Origin: Deltaproteobacteria bacterium
Lineage (GTDB): Bacteria; Desulfobacterota; Desulfuromonadia; Geobacterales; Pseudopelobacteraceae
Direction of reading: 5' to 3'
Assembly: GCA_021780495.1 (NCBI GenBank)
Contig: JAJXYO010000045.1
Span: forward strand, 1-64,000
Length of the DNA: 64,000 bases
How positions within the stretch are numbered: position 1 is the stretch's first letter; each line of letters opens with the position of its first letter. Shown here in pieces: positions 54,360-63,333 of this stretch. The notes under the pieces were generated by a model, which was not told the DNA's origin, ran no database searches, and saw only the letters and a list, made by a program, of their open reading frames with translations. The translations under genes were made by a program, and so were the position numbers.

Positions 54360-55187
54360 ATGAAGCATCTCGGGGATATACTGGTTGAGGCCGAAATCAT
54401 CAGCAAGAAGACGCTCGAGCGGGCTCTTGAACGCCAGAAGCAGAGCAATGTGCGTCTGGGAATTGTACTGGAAGAGATGGGCGTTATCACTGAGGATGAG
54501 CTGGCTGAAGCGCTCGGGACACAATTCAACTTCAAAACGATCAAAAACTTTATCAATCACAGTTTTTCACAGGAATTGCTGGACCTGCTTCCGTCTGACT
54601 TTGCCATGAAGAAACTGGTCTTTCCGCTCAAGCAGAAAGACAGCATGCTGGCTGTTGCTATCACTGACCCTTTTGATATGGAAACAATGGAGATGCTGAC
54701 GCGTATCACCGGTTTCCAGATCATACCGGTTATCTCCACTCGCCGGGAAATCCTCGACGCCATTTCCAAGTATTATCTGAAGAGCGCCATCAGTTCCGAA
54801 AACAACGATTCGATCCTGATCGTGGAAGACACCGCCACAGTGGCTGCCGTAATCCAGTCGGCCTTAACCAGAGAAGGCTTTTCAGTGATCTTGGCGGTTG
54901 ATGGGCTGGATGGTCTCAAGATGGCGATTTCCGAGCGTCCCCGCCTGATCGTAACCGACTCGGTCATGCCGCGTATGGATGGCTTCGGTCTGTTGCGAGC
55001 TCTCAAGGCCAATCCCATGACGTCGGAGATCCCGGTCATCATGCTGACCTCCAAGGCCACATCGGAAGACGAACAAAAAGCTCTCGAATTCGGATTTATA
55101 GATTTTATCTCCAAACCGGTCCAGCCGTTGCGCGTCGTATCACGCGTCAAACGTGTTCTGGAACTCACCAGAAAGTTCAAACGCTGA
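54360..55187 (+). CDS. MshEN-domain protein fused to a response regulator receiver
   Basis: 275 aa. Residues about 1-140 resemble the MshEN/GspE N-terminal domain (HLGDILVEAEIISKKTLERAL, then RLGIVLEEMGVITEDELAEALGTQF), known to bind c-di-GMP in MshE. The first motif has E where the usual G stands, so binding may be weakened. Residues about 150-270 form a receiver (ILIVEDTATV, phospho-acceptor Asp in VTDSVMPRMDGFGLL, Lys in DFISKPVQP). No output domain. It lies 144 bp after the heme chemoreceptor on the same strand, though no shared operon is proven. Confidence 0.82.
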   Translation: MKHLGDILVEAEIISKKTLERALERQKQSNVRLGIVLEEMGVITEDELAEALGTQFNFKTIKNFINHSFSQELLDLLPSDFAMKKLVFPLKQKDSMLAVAITDPFDMETMEMLTRITGFQIIPVISTRREILDAISKYYLKSAISSENNDSILIVEDTATVAAVIQSALTREGFSVILAVDGLDGLKMAISERPRLIVTDSVMPRMDGFGLLRALKANPMTSEIPVIMLTSKATSEDEQKALEFGFIDFISKPVQPLRVVSRVKRVLELTRKFKR

Positions 55188-55203
55188 CCCATACGCCTTA
55201 GCC

Positions 55204-55240
55204 ACCGTACGTTCTGCCTGCCAAGCGCAGAACGTACGGT
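55204..55240. terminator. Hairpin between the receiver gene and dapF
   Basis: ACCGTACGTTCTGC (55204-55217) pairs perfectly with GCAGAACGTACGGT (55227-55240). There is no T run, but it lies between convergent genes. Confidence 0.6.
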
Positions 55241-55247
55241 AAGCTTG

Positions 55248-56084
55248 CTAGAGTGCAATCTCCCCTTTAAAGACCTCGACTGCCGGACCCGTCATATAGA
55301 TATTGTTGTCCTCGGCCCACTCCATTTCCAGATCGCCTCCGGAGAGATGGTTGAGGATCTTCCTGTCGGTCAGGCCGTTCAGCACACAGGCGGCGGTCAC
55401 GGCACTGGAACCGGTTCCGCAGGCCAGCGTTTCACCGGCACCCCGTTCCCAGGTGCGCTGACGTACTTCCGTCCGGGAGATGATCTGGACAAATTCAACA
55501 TTGGTGCGGCGGGGGAACAGCTCGTGATTCTCGATCAACGGGCCGTAGGTCAGGACCGGGAAGGAATCCACATCATCCACGAAGATCACGCAGTGCGGAT
55601 TGCCCATGGAGGCGCAGGTGATCTTGAAGATGCGATCAAGAATCTTCAGGGGTTCGGCAGTGACGGTGGCAGATGCGTCGCCGGTCATGGGGATCTCGCC
55701 GCGAGTCAAACGGGGTGGTCCCATGTTGACACGGACCTTCTCGATTTTGCCATCGCTGCCGGGTACCAGCAGCAGGGTCAGGATACCGGCGCCGGTTTCG
55801 GCGGTGATCTCCGTCTTTGACACGATGCCATGATCATAGGCGTATTTCGCCACGCAGCGGACACCGTTGCCGCACATCTCTGATTCGGAGCCGTCCGAGT
55901 TGAACATCCGCATGCGAACGTCTGCTATTTCAGACGGCATGATCAGGATCAGACCATCCGAGCCGATGCCGAAGTTGCGGTTTGAAACCTGTATCGCCAC
56001 CTGTCGTGGATCAGCAATAGTTTCCTCGAAGCAGTTGACATACACGTAATCATTGCCGGCACCCTGCATTTTCGTAAATCTCAT
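55248..56084 (-). CDS. dapF: Diaminopimelate epimerase
   Basis: 278 aa. Converts LL- to meso-diaminopimelate, for lysine and for the peptidoglycan precursor used by MurE. Two catalytic cysteines are present: in SEMCGNGVRC (about Cys71) and ETLACGTGSSA (about Cys218). Start FTKMQGAGNDYVYVN is typical. It stands alone here, convergent with the MshEN-receiver gene. Confidence 0.97.
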   Translation of the reverse strand: MRFTKMQGAGNDYVYVNCFEETIADPRQVAIQVSNRNFGIGSDGLILIMPSEIADVRMRMFNSDGSESEMCGNGVRCVAKYAYDHGIVSKTEITAETGAGILTLLLVPGSDGKIEKVRVNMGPPRLTRGEIPMTGDASATVTAEPLKILDRIFKITCASMGNPHCVIFVDDVDSFPVLTYGPLIENHELFPRRTNVEFVQIISRTEVRQRTWERGAGETLACGTGSSAVTAACVLNGLTDRKILNHLSGGDLEMEWAEDNNIYMTGPAVEVFKGEIAL

Positions 56085-56448
56085 CGTACCTTATCCCCTT
56101 CCAGCTATAAAATATTGAACCGTAACCATAGCAAAGATGTAGCCTGATAACAAGTGAAATTAGCAGGTTACACAGTATTATGGTGGTGTAAAGGCTGTCT
56201 GCAAAAGAGGTGAGTTGCTTCAGTATCGGCGAAGAGCTGGGGAGGAACTTCTGACTTTTAGGCAGATATGCTCTTCGGTGTGTCGCGAACCAGATCTTGC
56301 TGTTATTGGCCTTGATGATTCTCAGAACCTTCAGTTTTATGGCGTAATACCAATAGATACGTCTTGACGTTCAAATGAATCTCCCTTTCGAACTGTTCGA
56401 TAAACGTAACATTCTGCGACGGTGCTGACGGAGTCTCAATACCAAAGA
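56085..56448. other. Non-coding gap, nothing recognised
   Basis: About 360 bp between dapF and the cupin gene. A minus-strand frame is open for about 100 codons but has no ATG/GTG start with a ribosome binding site and no recognisable similarity. No hairpin terminator was seen. Confidence 0.4.
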
Positions 56449-56799
56449 CTATTTTATATATTTGTCCATGACCGGCGACCAGGCATCGACCGCCTTGGCG
56501 GCTGAGGCCGCGGTAAAGACCGCATGAGGGGCATGGGCCGGGATGGCGATTACTTCGCCGGCCTTGACTGCTGCCACCTTCTCCCCCTGCTCGAAATAGA
56601 GTACCCCTTCCAGAACCATCGTGATCTGTTCGCTTTCATGGCTATGACTCTCAAACCGGCAGTCGGGATCGACCTCGAAGTAGGTCAGCATAGTCTGGTC
56701 AAGAGAAACGGCCCATTGCCGCGCTCCGGGGATGTCATGAGTGAGGCAAAGGCTTTCCTTGGGGTAGTAGCGCATCTCATGATCAACTGTGTTGTTCAT
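56449..56799 (-). CDS. Small cupin-domain protein
   Basis: 116 aa from ATG 56799 (GGAG 6 nt upstream; a further ATG at 56811 has no such site). Single cupin barrel with motif 1 ESHSHESEQITMVLEG and motif 2 GEVIAIPAHAPHAV, giving likely metal-binding His residues. Substrate unknown. Confidence 0.8.
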   Translation of the reverse strand: MNNTVDHEMRYYPKESLCLTHDIPGARQWAVSLDQTMLTYFEVDPDCRFESHSHESEQITMVLEGVLYFEQGEKVAAVKAGEVIAIPAHAPHAVFTAASAAKAVDAWSPVMDKYIK

Positions 56800-56955
56800 T
56801 ACGGGCTCCATATATATTTATAGTGTTCGTTCATCAATACTGATAACCCCCAAATCAACAATGCCGTTTTAAGGCACCGCCTTCCATCGGCAAGAGCATT
56901 CTTTGTACCAGTTTCATGTCACATCACTATTTCTTTCGGGAGGTATCGGTACATG

Positions 56956-57603
56956 TCAATTAATGGGTTTGCCGATCCTCTGCCATCTGGGCAGCCATCT
57001 GCTCTGGTCCCACGACCAGTATTTGATGAACGCCAGCCCGATCACATCGGCATGCGGTACAAAACCCCAAAAACGGCTGTCATAGGAGTTGTCCCGGTTG
57101 TCACCCATCACGAAATAGGAGTTGGCCGGGACCCGGACCGGTCCGAAATTATCACGCACGGTTGCTTCCCGCGGCAAGATCTGCGGGTCTTTGTGCACCT
57201 CATGGGGATTGTGATAGAGGACCCCGTTGACATACACCCGCTTATCCCGAACCTGGATCACATCGCCCGGTACGCCGATCAAGCGCTTGATAAAATCCTT
57301 CGAACGATCCCGCGGGTATTGGAAGACAATCACATCACCCCGCTGCGGATCGCGCAGCGCCGGCAGGCGCAGGTCGGTGAACGGTACTCTGATGCCGTAG
57401 ATGAACTTGTTTACCAGCAGACAGTCACCGATCACCAGGGTGTCCTCCATGGAACCGGAGGGGATCTTGAACGACTGTACGATGCACGTTCTGATAATGA
57501 GGGCCAGTACAACGGCCCAGAGGATCGATGCGACAAACTCCCTGGTTTTGGACTTTCTTCGGACTTCGCTGCGCTTGATCACGCCGGCAATGGAATGTTT
57601 CAT
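56956..57603 (-). CDS. lepB: Signal peptidase I
   Basis: 215 aa serine/lysine protease that cleaves signal peptides at the outer face of the membrane. One N-terminal membrane span, then the catalytic Ser in IPSGSMEDTLVIGD, the Lys in DVIVFQYPRDRSKDFIKRLIGVPGD, and the conserved YFVMGDNRDNSYDSRFWGFV. It lies 25 bp downstream of the microprotein gene and 197 bp from the ECF sigma gene on the same strand. Confidence 0.95.
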   Translation of the reverse strand: MKHSIAGVIKRSEVRRKSKTREFVASILWAVVLALIIRTCIVQSFKIPSGSMEDTLVIGDCLLVNKFIYGIRVPFTDLRLPALRDPQRGDVIVFQYPRDRSKDFIKRLIGVPGDVIQVRDKRVYVNGVLYHNPHEVHKDPQILPREATVRDNFGPVRVPANSYFVMGDNRDNSYDSRFWGFVPHADVIGLAFIKYWSWDQSRWLPRWQRIGKPIN

Positions 57604-57628
57604 ATGTTATCAATCCCTTCATCTCGAT

Positions 57629-57808
57629 TTAAAATACCGCTACCGACTTGAATATCCCGAACAAGGTTCCACCGCCGGCCAGGGCATAGCGCATGAACGG
57701 ATGGCCGATGAACCACTCCGCGAATGAGATTCGCGAGGCCTCATATGCACGCACCTGCACCATTACCTTTGCGACAAAATCAGGAGACGGCGTATATTCT
57801 TCACTCAT
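57629..57808 (-). CDS. 59-aa membrane microprotein linked to an ECF sigma factor
   Basis: Starts MSEEYTPSPDFVAKVM, with ATG 57808 overlapping the end of the sigma factor gene by 8 bp and a strong ribosome binding site (GGAGGTG). The N-terminal half is hydrophilic and the C-terminal half (HPFMRYALAGGGTLFGIFKSVAVF) could cross or enter the membrane. Position right after an ECF sigma gene is where anti-sigma factors sit, but it is far shorter than known anti-sigma factors and has no zinc motif. Function unknown. Confidence 0.7.
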   Translation of the reverse strand: MSEEYTPSPDFVAKVMVQVRAYEASRISFAEWFIGHPFMRYALAGGGTLFGIFKSVAVF

Positions 57809-58358
57809 GGCAGACACCTCCAACGTATTCTTTCATAAGCAGTTTCAACCGCTCTCTGGCCCGAAACAGACGGCTCTTGACCGTGGCCATCGAAATCCCG
57901 CCCTGGCTGGCAATCTCATTCAAGGAAGCACCTTGCAGGCTCCTGAACATTGTTGTCCGGAACGGTTCCGGGAGTTGTTCGAGCGAATCGGCCAATACCT
58001 GCCGGCCTTCATGATTGATCAGCGCCTCTTCGGCACTGTCCGCGGCATCGGTGATCATGTGGTAATCCTCAAGCGGCACGCTCTCGGACCTGCCCCGTTT
58101 CCGCAGTTCGCTGACGCAGCGATTGCGGGCGCTGATATAGAGCCAGGCAGAAAACGGGGCCCCCATTTCCGGATCGAAGCGCGGCAACGATTTATAGACC
58201 TCCAGAAACACCTCCTGACCGATATCTTCACTCAGATGCGGATCGCGCATGAGGCGGTAAATAAAGGCGAGCAGGTTTTTGTGGTACTTCCGGACGAGCT
58301 GGGCAAAGGCATCAACGTCACCGTTGCGGATACGTTCGATTACGATAATATCGTTCAT
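57801..58358 (-). CDS. ECF sigma factor (RpoE-like)
   Basis: 185 aa with region 2 (LVRKYHKNLLAFIYRLMRDPHLSEDIGQEVFLEVYKSLPRF) and region 4 (LPEPFRTTMFRSLQGASLNEIASQGGISMATVKSRLFRARERL) and no region 3. Directs RNA polymerase to stress-type promoters. The 3' end carries the overlapping start of the membrane microprotein. A GGGAACC/CGTATTA pair at 58388-58416 just upstream resembles an ECF promoter and hints at autoregulation. Confidence 0.9.
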   Translation of the reverse strand: MNDIIVIERIRNGDVDAFAQLVRKYHKNLLAFIYRLMRDPHLSEDIGQEVFLEVYKSLPRFDPEMGAPFSAWLYISARNRCVSELRKRGRSESVPLEDYHMITDAADSAEEALINHEGRQVLADSLEQLPEPFRTTMFRSLQGASLNEIASQGGISMATVKSRLFRARERLKLLMKEYVGGVCHE

Positions 58359-58387
58359 TCAGACTCCAAGCGTTCTTCTCTACACAA

Positions 58388-58416
58388 TAATACGCGGGAG
58401 ATTCGAAAAGGTTCCC
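58388..58416 (-). promoter_or_regulatory. Possible ECF-type promoter of the sigma factor operon
   Basis: On the minus strand GGGAACC (58416-58410), 15 bp, CGTATTA (58394-58388), about 35 bp upstream of the sigma gene start. The -35 matches the GGAAC core of RpoE-like promoters; the -10 is less typical. Confidence 0.4.
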
Positions 58417-58523
58417 GAAAATGTTAAATTATCAGGTGCAACCTGCTTGTTCCTGATACCTTGTTCACATACGTTTCGTAACGTGCCAGCGACCTTTCCA
58501 TTTTTTCAATCCCGCCCCGTGAT

Positions 58524-59300
58524 TTAACGAAAAACATCTTTCGCCTGCACCTCGGGGTGATGGTATCGTTCGTAGCTCTTCGTCTTCTTTCCATACTGGA
58601 TGCATGCTTCGGGGCACCACTGGATACAGGCGAGGCACTGTTCACAGCCGCCGTGCCAGACGGGCCTTCCCGCTTCCAACGAGATGTTCTTCACGGGACA
58701 GACCCTTTCGCAGATGCCGCAGGAGGAGCACGTACCGTCGATCTGAAAGTTCTTGTCCAACGTCTTCACAAGGTTGTAGGTCATCTTGTACAATCCGGTA
58801 AAAAGCACTCGCTGCCACAGGGGCCCCATCTCCAAGAGTCCGGAATTCCGGTTTGAGATATACGAAGCCGCGGCGTTGATCTTTTCCGTTGCCGCGTCGA
58901 ATCGTTTCCTCTGTACCGCCACCGGTCCCGGCCCTCCCCACGGGATATAGTTGCTCGGGAATATTATATCGAATCCGGCGGAAAGGGTGAGGCCGCCCCT
59001 GGCCATGAGCTCCTTGAGCTGAACCAGGGTACGCGATACCTGACCGGCATTCACCGCGATGGCGAAATAATAGACACCCGGTCGCTTTTCCATCGATTGA
59101 AGAAAGGTACGCACGAGACTCGGGACGCCCCAGATGTGAACCGGAAAGACGAGACCGACGGTATCAACGTTGCTGCCGTGCGAGCCCTGGTTCGGCCGGT
59201 GCATCGGTACGAGCTCCGTGTCGCCGAGCTTCCCGGCGAGCTGGCGCGCTGTCCAGAGGGAATTGCCGGTGCCGCTGTAATAGTAGATGACTGCCTTCAT
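58524..59300 (-). CDS. EFR1-type flavodoxin-ferredoxin protein
   Basis: 258 aa. N-terminal flavodoxin-like domain (AVIYYYSGTGNSLWTARQLA, the FMN phosphate loop SGTGNS) and two C-terminal [4Fe-4S] motifs (CSSCGICERVCPVKNI; CEQCLACIQWCPEACI). This architecture is the EFR1 family of electron carriers. No redox partner is adjacent. Substrate pathway unknown. Confidence 0.88.
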   Translation of the reverse strand: MKAVIYYYSGTGNSLWTARQLAGKLGDTELVPMHRPNQGSHGSNVDTVGLVFPVHIWGVPSLVRTFLQSMEKRPGVYYFAIAVNAGQVSRTLVQLKELMARGGLTLSAGFDIIFPSNYIPWGGPGPVAVQRKRFDAATEKINAAASYISNRNSGLLEMGPLWQRVLFTGLYKMTYNLVKTLDKNFQIDGTCSSCGICERVCPVKNISLEAGRPVWHGGCEQCLACIQWCPEACIQYGKKTKSYERYHHPEVQAKDVFR

Positions 59301-59358
59301 TGTCGTGTCCCGTATGAATTGATGTGGCGGAAATTGGATATATCACGTTTTACAATCT

Positions 59359-59970
59359 TCATGACAGAGGCTGCCTGATAATGATTTTCCACTTTTCCGG
59401 TGCGGTGCGCCGTAAATCGCTCAAATAGATCTCGTGGTGCTTGCCGACCCGATGACTGCCAGTGCCTTCTATGAACGAATGTACCTTCTCAATGGTCGGC
59501 CCCTCCTCCGAGAAGTGACCAATATGCATTGTTTGCGCAGCCTTTCCCTCTTTGAAGGACTCAAATCTTACCAGCGGCAGGGAGACAGGATTCTTTTTAC
59601 GTGTTACTTCTACGATGGCCTTTTTAACCATTTCCTGCGTAATGAACTCCGGTTGCATAACCATTACCGTCCATTTCCAGGCATCCTTGTTTCCCGTGGT
59701 GAACGCGGACATGTCGTCAGACCACCAGAGCGCTTCCAGCGGCATCACGCCGTAATCAATGGCCAAAGCACCTCTCTTGACCATGAACTTCAACGTGTAG
59801 GAAACCGGATAGAGTGCTTCGATCGCATCAGCAAATGATTGCGAGGTGTTCGGATCCCCCTCTCCATCAACCATGAGGAAGTTCATTTCCGGAACATCGA
59901 CACGAGCAATTTCCCTGGTCGAAGGCTGATACAGGTGTTTCAACGTTTTCTTCAAGTCGATCTTCTCCAT
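59359..59970 (-). CDS. GyrI-like small-molecule-binding domain protein
   Basis: 203 aa from ATG 59970, preceded by AGGAGG; an upstream in-frame start at 60135 has no site. The pattern PEMNFLMVDGEGDPNTSQSFADAIEALYPVSYTLKFM, then WKWTVMVMQPEFI and HIGHFSEEGPTIEKVHSFI, is that of GyrI-like proteins (PF06445 family) without a DNA-binding domain. Ligand unknown. Confidence 0.82.
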   Translation of the reverse strand: MEKIDLKKTLKHLYQPSTREIARVDVPEMNFLMVDGEGDPNTSQSFADAIEALYPVSYTLKFMVKRGALAIDYGVMPLEALWWSDDMSAFTTGNKDAWKWTVMVMQPEFITQEMVKKAIVEVTRKKNPVSLPLVRFESFKEGKAAQTMHIGHFSEEGPTIEKVHSFIEGTGSHRVGKHHEIYLSDLRRTAPEKWKIIIRQPLS

Positions 59971-60079
59971 GAAATCCTCCTGGTGGTGTGCCATTCCTAC
60001 ACTATCTAGCACCATTTGATCAGCGCCGCTGTCCCGTGCTTGCGATTGTTGCAATAATTTCAACAATTCAGCCCTGTGC

Positions 60080-60616
60080 CTAAACGGTATGGCGCTGAAC
60101 AGCCACAGCCTGGTTAAGCAGATCGACGTACGCACCTAAGATAAGCTGGTTTGATGAAATGCCCAGCTTTGCAATCAGATCTTGCGCGATCGCTTCGCCG
60201 GTTTCCACGTTTTCGCCATCCGACAAGACCACCTCCAATTCGAGGAAGTGCCCCAGATCTTCGACTCGATCAAGATGAATGCGTGTTCTGCCGGCAAGGA
60301 ACAGGGTTCGGTGCTTGCGAACACGCCCGGCTTCACCATAAGCCAGCGTCAAGGACTCTCTGAGAATGTCCGGCGCGGATGTGGGGGAGATGAGATAGAA
60401 CGATTCTTTAGGCCCCGCCTGATCCGGGCGGCGATAGAAGATAAGCTCGCCCTCCGTGGGTGAAAAGGCACGGAGCTTCAGCCTGCCGTTCGGGCAAGCA
60501 AAGAACGTATCGTCCTGAAGGATCTCGATTGGCCCTTTGTCCGCGATAGAGGCTGCCATCGGGATTATGGCTTCAACGCTCTCGATGCGTGCCTTTATTT
60601 CAATATTTCTGGCCAT
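60080..60616 (-). CDS. CYTH-domain protein (class IV adenylate cyclase-like)
   Basis: 178 aa triphosphate-tunnel fold. The N-terminal signature is NIEIKAR, with N in place of the first Glu of ExExK, a common variant in this family. Conserved charged strands follow: GRLKLR, GELIFYRRPD, RIHLDRVEDLGHFLELEVVL. It may be a CyaB-like cyclase or a thiamine-triphosphatase-like hydrolase; the sequence alone does not say. Confidence 0.82.
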   Translation of the reverse strand: MARNIEIKARIESVEAIIPMAASIADKGPIEILQDDTFFACPNGRLKLRAFSPTEGELIFYRRPDQAGPKESFYLISPTSAPDILRESLTLAYGEAGRVRKHRTLFLAGRTRIHLDRVEDLGHFLELEVVLSDGENVETGEAIAQDLIAKLGISSNQLILGAYVDLLNQAVAVQRHTV

Positions 60617-60669
60617 ATGATAGCTAATCCCTCTTTACAAAAACTAATCCGCGTTTTGATCCTTCACCG

Positions 60670-62472
60670 CTAGTTTTGTCTTCTCTTGAGGAGATACCCC
60701 GAATACTGGAGCATCTCCTCCCCGCCAACGATTTCCACCCGAATCGTCTCGCCCATATTGCGCCCCAATCCGTACATAATCGCTTCCGTGTCGGAGAGCG
60801 GTGTAATGGCGACGCTCATCCTGCCGCCGATAAAGAGCGGCATGGCATAATCCAAGATGAGTAGACCGCTATCCTGCCGGAGGCGTACATTTTCGATCAG
60901 CACGGCATCGTCGCCGCGGTTGATGATTTCATACTCGCCGGTTCGCTTCAACCACCTCTCGGGTAGTGGAACCAGTTTAATCCTTTCGCCGAGCAGTAAC
61001 TCCCGCCCTTGCGAGCGAACCTTCACTATGTCGCGCCCCGCCACCCGTGCGACGGAAAAACCATCATAGTCCACCTGCCCAAGACTGATCGGGAAGAGCC
61101 CCAGCAATTTGTACCGCAGGCCGAGCAGGCCATCGGCACGGGGCACCAGACGAAATGCGGTGCTCATGACCTCGGCCCGCAGATAATCCGGTTCTTTGGT
61201 AACGTTGACGACCCCTGCTATCGTAGCGTAACGCCCTTCATAGGCCTGCAGGGCCTCCTGCGACAGCAAACCTTCACCCACGGCAGACTGCTGTTTCTGC
61301 TCCGGCTGCCGAATGCCGGACTTGACTTCGAAGGCCAGCTTCAACGCTTCCGTGGCTACCTTGCTGACCACATCACCGGCGGAGGCTGAATTAGCCAGAA
61401 CAACTACCCCCAGTTTCTGCTCCGGGAGAACGATCAACTGACTGCGATGATACAGCGTCGCCCCGTCGTGTTGGGCAACCGGTCCGGTTTCCTTCGTGTC
61501 AATGCCGTCCAAATTACCCAGAAACCAGCCGAGTCCGATGCGGAGGTCCAGATCCAGCGGAACATCGGCGTTCTGGGGGCGCAACATCTCGGCCAGGGTT
61601 TCGGGCTTGATGATCTGTTTTTCACCGGCGCGGCCTCCGGCAAAGACCATCTCCATGAAGCGGGAGAGGTCGAGCACCGTGGAATTCAAGCCTCCGGCAG
61701 GAACAATTCCCAAAGGGAGTTCATCGGTTTCTTCTCCCTTCCGGTAGGCCTTAGCCGCCAAAGGTGAGTGGTCTGGCGCCGGATCGAACTTCGAACGGGA
61801 CATCTCCAGCGGCTGCAGCAGCGAAGCGGTCAATTGGCTGGAAAAGTCGTGGCCGCTGACCTTTTCCAGCGCATGCCCCAGGATGGTCACAGCGGCGTTG
61901 GAATAGGAAAAAACATAGTTGGGTGGATAGGCAACGTACTCATCCCTGAGCAGTTTGACATCGTTCTCAAACGGTTCCGGACTTTTGGTCCACATCCCCT
62001 TCAGCAACTCGGAAGGAAGTCCGGAATGATGGGTCATGATGGAGCGTGGCGTAATGGGACCGGCATCCGTGAAACGGCTCTTGATGGAAAACTCAGGAAG
62101 GTAGGTCTGCAAAGGCTTGTCGATGTCCATCTTGCCTTGTTCGGCCAACTGCATGACCGCTGTGGCGGTGAAAAGCTTGGAGATGGAACCGACACGATAG
62201 ATCGTATCCGGCGTGGCAGGAATCTTGTTTGCCTCGTCGGCATAGCCGAAACCCTGCGCCCATACCACCTTCTGATCGTCCACCAGGGCGATGCTGAGCC
62301 CGGTCACATCATTCTTTCGCATCTCTTTCCGGATCAGCCAGGAGACGTACTCTTTGGTGTAGCCGTAATCCCCCCGCACGAAAGCGTCCGGCTGTTTCGG
62401 CATGGTTGAACAGCCGGCCAACATTAACACCAGTACGGTGATGCCAGCTCCTAACTTTGCCATGGTTCTCAT
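60670..62472 (-). CDS. Serine hydrolase lipoprotein (beta-lactamase/class C type)
   Basis: 600 aa. A signal peptide with lipobox (LMLAGC, Cys21) predicts a lipoprotein. The penicillin-binding-like fold has SISK (Ser96-Lys99) and YSN, both catalytic motifs of class C beta-lactamases and DD-peptidases, and HDGAT in place of the third motif region. A C-terminal extension of about 200 residues is not part of the hydrolase fold. Real substrate unknown; esterase or peptidase activity is possible. Confidence 0.85.
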   Translation of the reverse strand: MRTMAKLGAGITVLVLMLAGCSTMPKQPDAFVRGDYGYTKEYVSWLIRKEMRKNDVTGLSIALVDDQKVVWAQGFGYADEANKIPATPDTIYRVGSISKLFTATAVMQLAEQGKMDIDKPLQTYLPEFSIKSRFTDAGPITPRSIMTHHSGLPSELLKGMWTKSPEPFENDVKLLRDEYVAYPPNYVFSYSNAAVTILGHALEKVSGHDFSSQLTASLLQPLEMSRSKFDPAPDHSPLAAKAYRKGEETDELPLGIVPAGGLNSTVLDLSRFMEMVFAGGRAGEKQIIKPETLAEMLRPQNADVPLDLDLRIGLGWFLGNLDGIDTKETGPVAQHDGATLYHRSQLIVLPEQKLGVVVLANSASAGDVVSKVATEALKLAFEVKSGIRQPEQKQQSAVGEGLLSQEALQAYEGRYATIAGVVNVTKEPDYLRAEVMSTAFRLVPRADGLLGLRYKLLGLFPISLGQVDYDGFSVARVAGRDIVKVRSQGRELLLGERIKLVPLPERWLKRTGEYEIINRGDDAVLIENVRLRQDSGLLILDYAMPLFIGGRMSVAITPLSDTEAIMYGLGRNMGETIRVEIVGGEEMLQYSGYLLKRRQN

Positions 62473-62515
62473 AATTCACTCCATTTTAGAGAGTCTCAAT
62501 TTATGCAGAGTTGCA

Positions 62516-63327
62516 TTAAGTTCGCTCTCCAGAGACCTGTACCTGCCGCGACAGTGCATAGAAATCGCCATCGCTAATCGGCCAGCTGTCCAGTTCGGCC
62601 AAGATGGCCTCAAACGCCTCCTCGCTGACAGCGCCCGTTTTCAGCAAAGTGGACTCCGAATCCAGCAAGCCGTGCTTGAACATCCGGATTGCGTGGTTCA
62701 TGGGGATGATGGGCTGGCACGCATGGGCCACCCGAATCCTCAAACCCAAGCGCAACAGCATCGGATACAGGCTGTCTCCGATACGGAAATTCTTTCCGGT
62801 GCAGTCGGCGAAGTCCAGAAAGGCCCGGTTCGCTCGCTCACAGGGATGGCATGGCGGCACGGAATAATCGGCCTCCTGGTTCGGTTCGTCCAGGGCGATG
62901 ATGCCGCCGGCCGAAGGCACGACACGAGCCGCTCCAACACCTCGAAAGGGTTCGACAGCTGCATGAGAATGAAGCGTCCATAGACCAGGTCGAAATCCCG
63001 CCCGACCGTGAGAACATCCTCGGCGGAAGCAGCGATGAAATCGACATTATCCCGCCCTGATTCCGCCACCTTCTGCCCGGCACGTTCCAATTCCTGCGGA
63101 TTGATGTCCAGGGCGACCACACGCCCGGACAGACCGACCGTGCGGGACAACCACGGCGTCATTGCCCCGGCGCCGCAGCCGACCTCAAGGACATGCATTC
63201 CTTCACACAAGCCGCTCTGTACGAGGAAGAATTGCGAGTATGGCTCCAATACCTCGTAAGCGAGGTCTCTCAGTCGGTAGTCTACGGGTTGTCGAGGTTG
63301 CGTTGCCATTCCCTTTGTAGTACGCAT
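62516..63327 (-). pseudogene. SAM-dependent methyltransferase split by a frameshift
   Basis: Two overlapping frames make one protein of about 270 aa. The first (from 63327) has the SAM-binding loop VLEVGCGAGAMTPWL and VVALDINPQELERAG, and stays in frame to SCLRPA. The second frame (from about 62912 down to 62516) continues the expected sequence as GGIIALDEPNQEADYS and ends after QVQVSGERT. One base appears to be missing at CGGCCGGCGG near 62906-62912, where methyltransferases usually read LRPGG. It may be a true pseudogene or an assembly error. Substrate unknown. Confidence 0.8.
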
Positions 63328-63333
63328 GTCTTT

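Noticed and set aside
56085-56385. Minus-strand open frame of about 100 codons between dapF and the cupin gene
   Set aside because: No usable start codon or ribosome binding site and no recognisable motif.
59359-60135. Longer GyrI-like protein starting at 60135
   Set aside because: The extra 55 residues are unlike the family and overlap the CYTH gene; ATG 59970 has an AGGAGG site.
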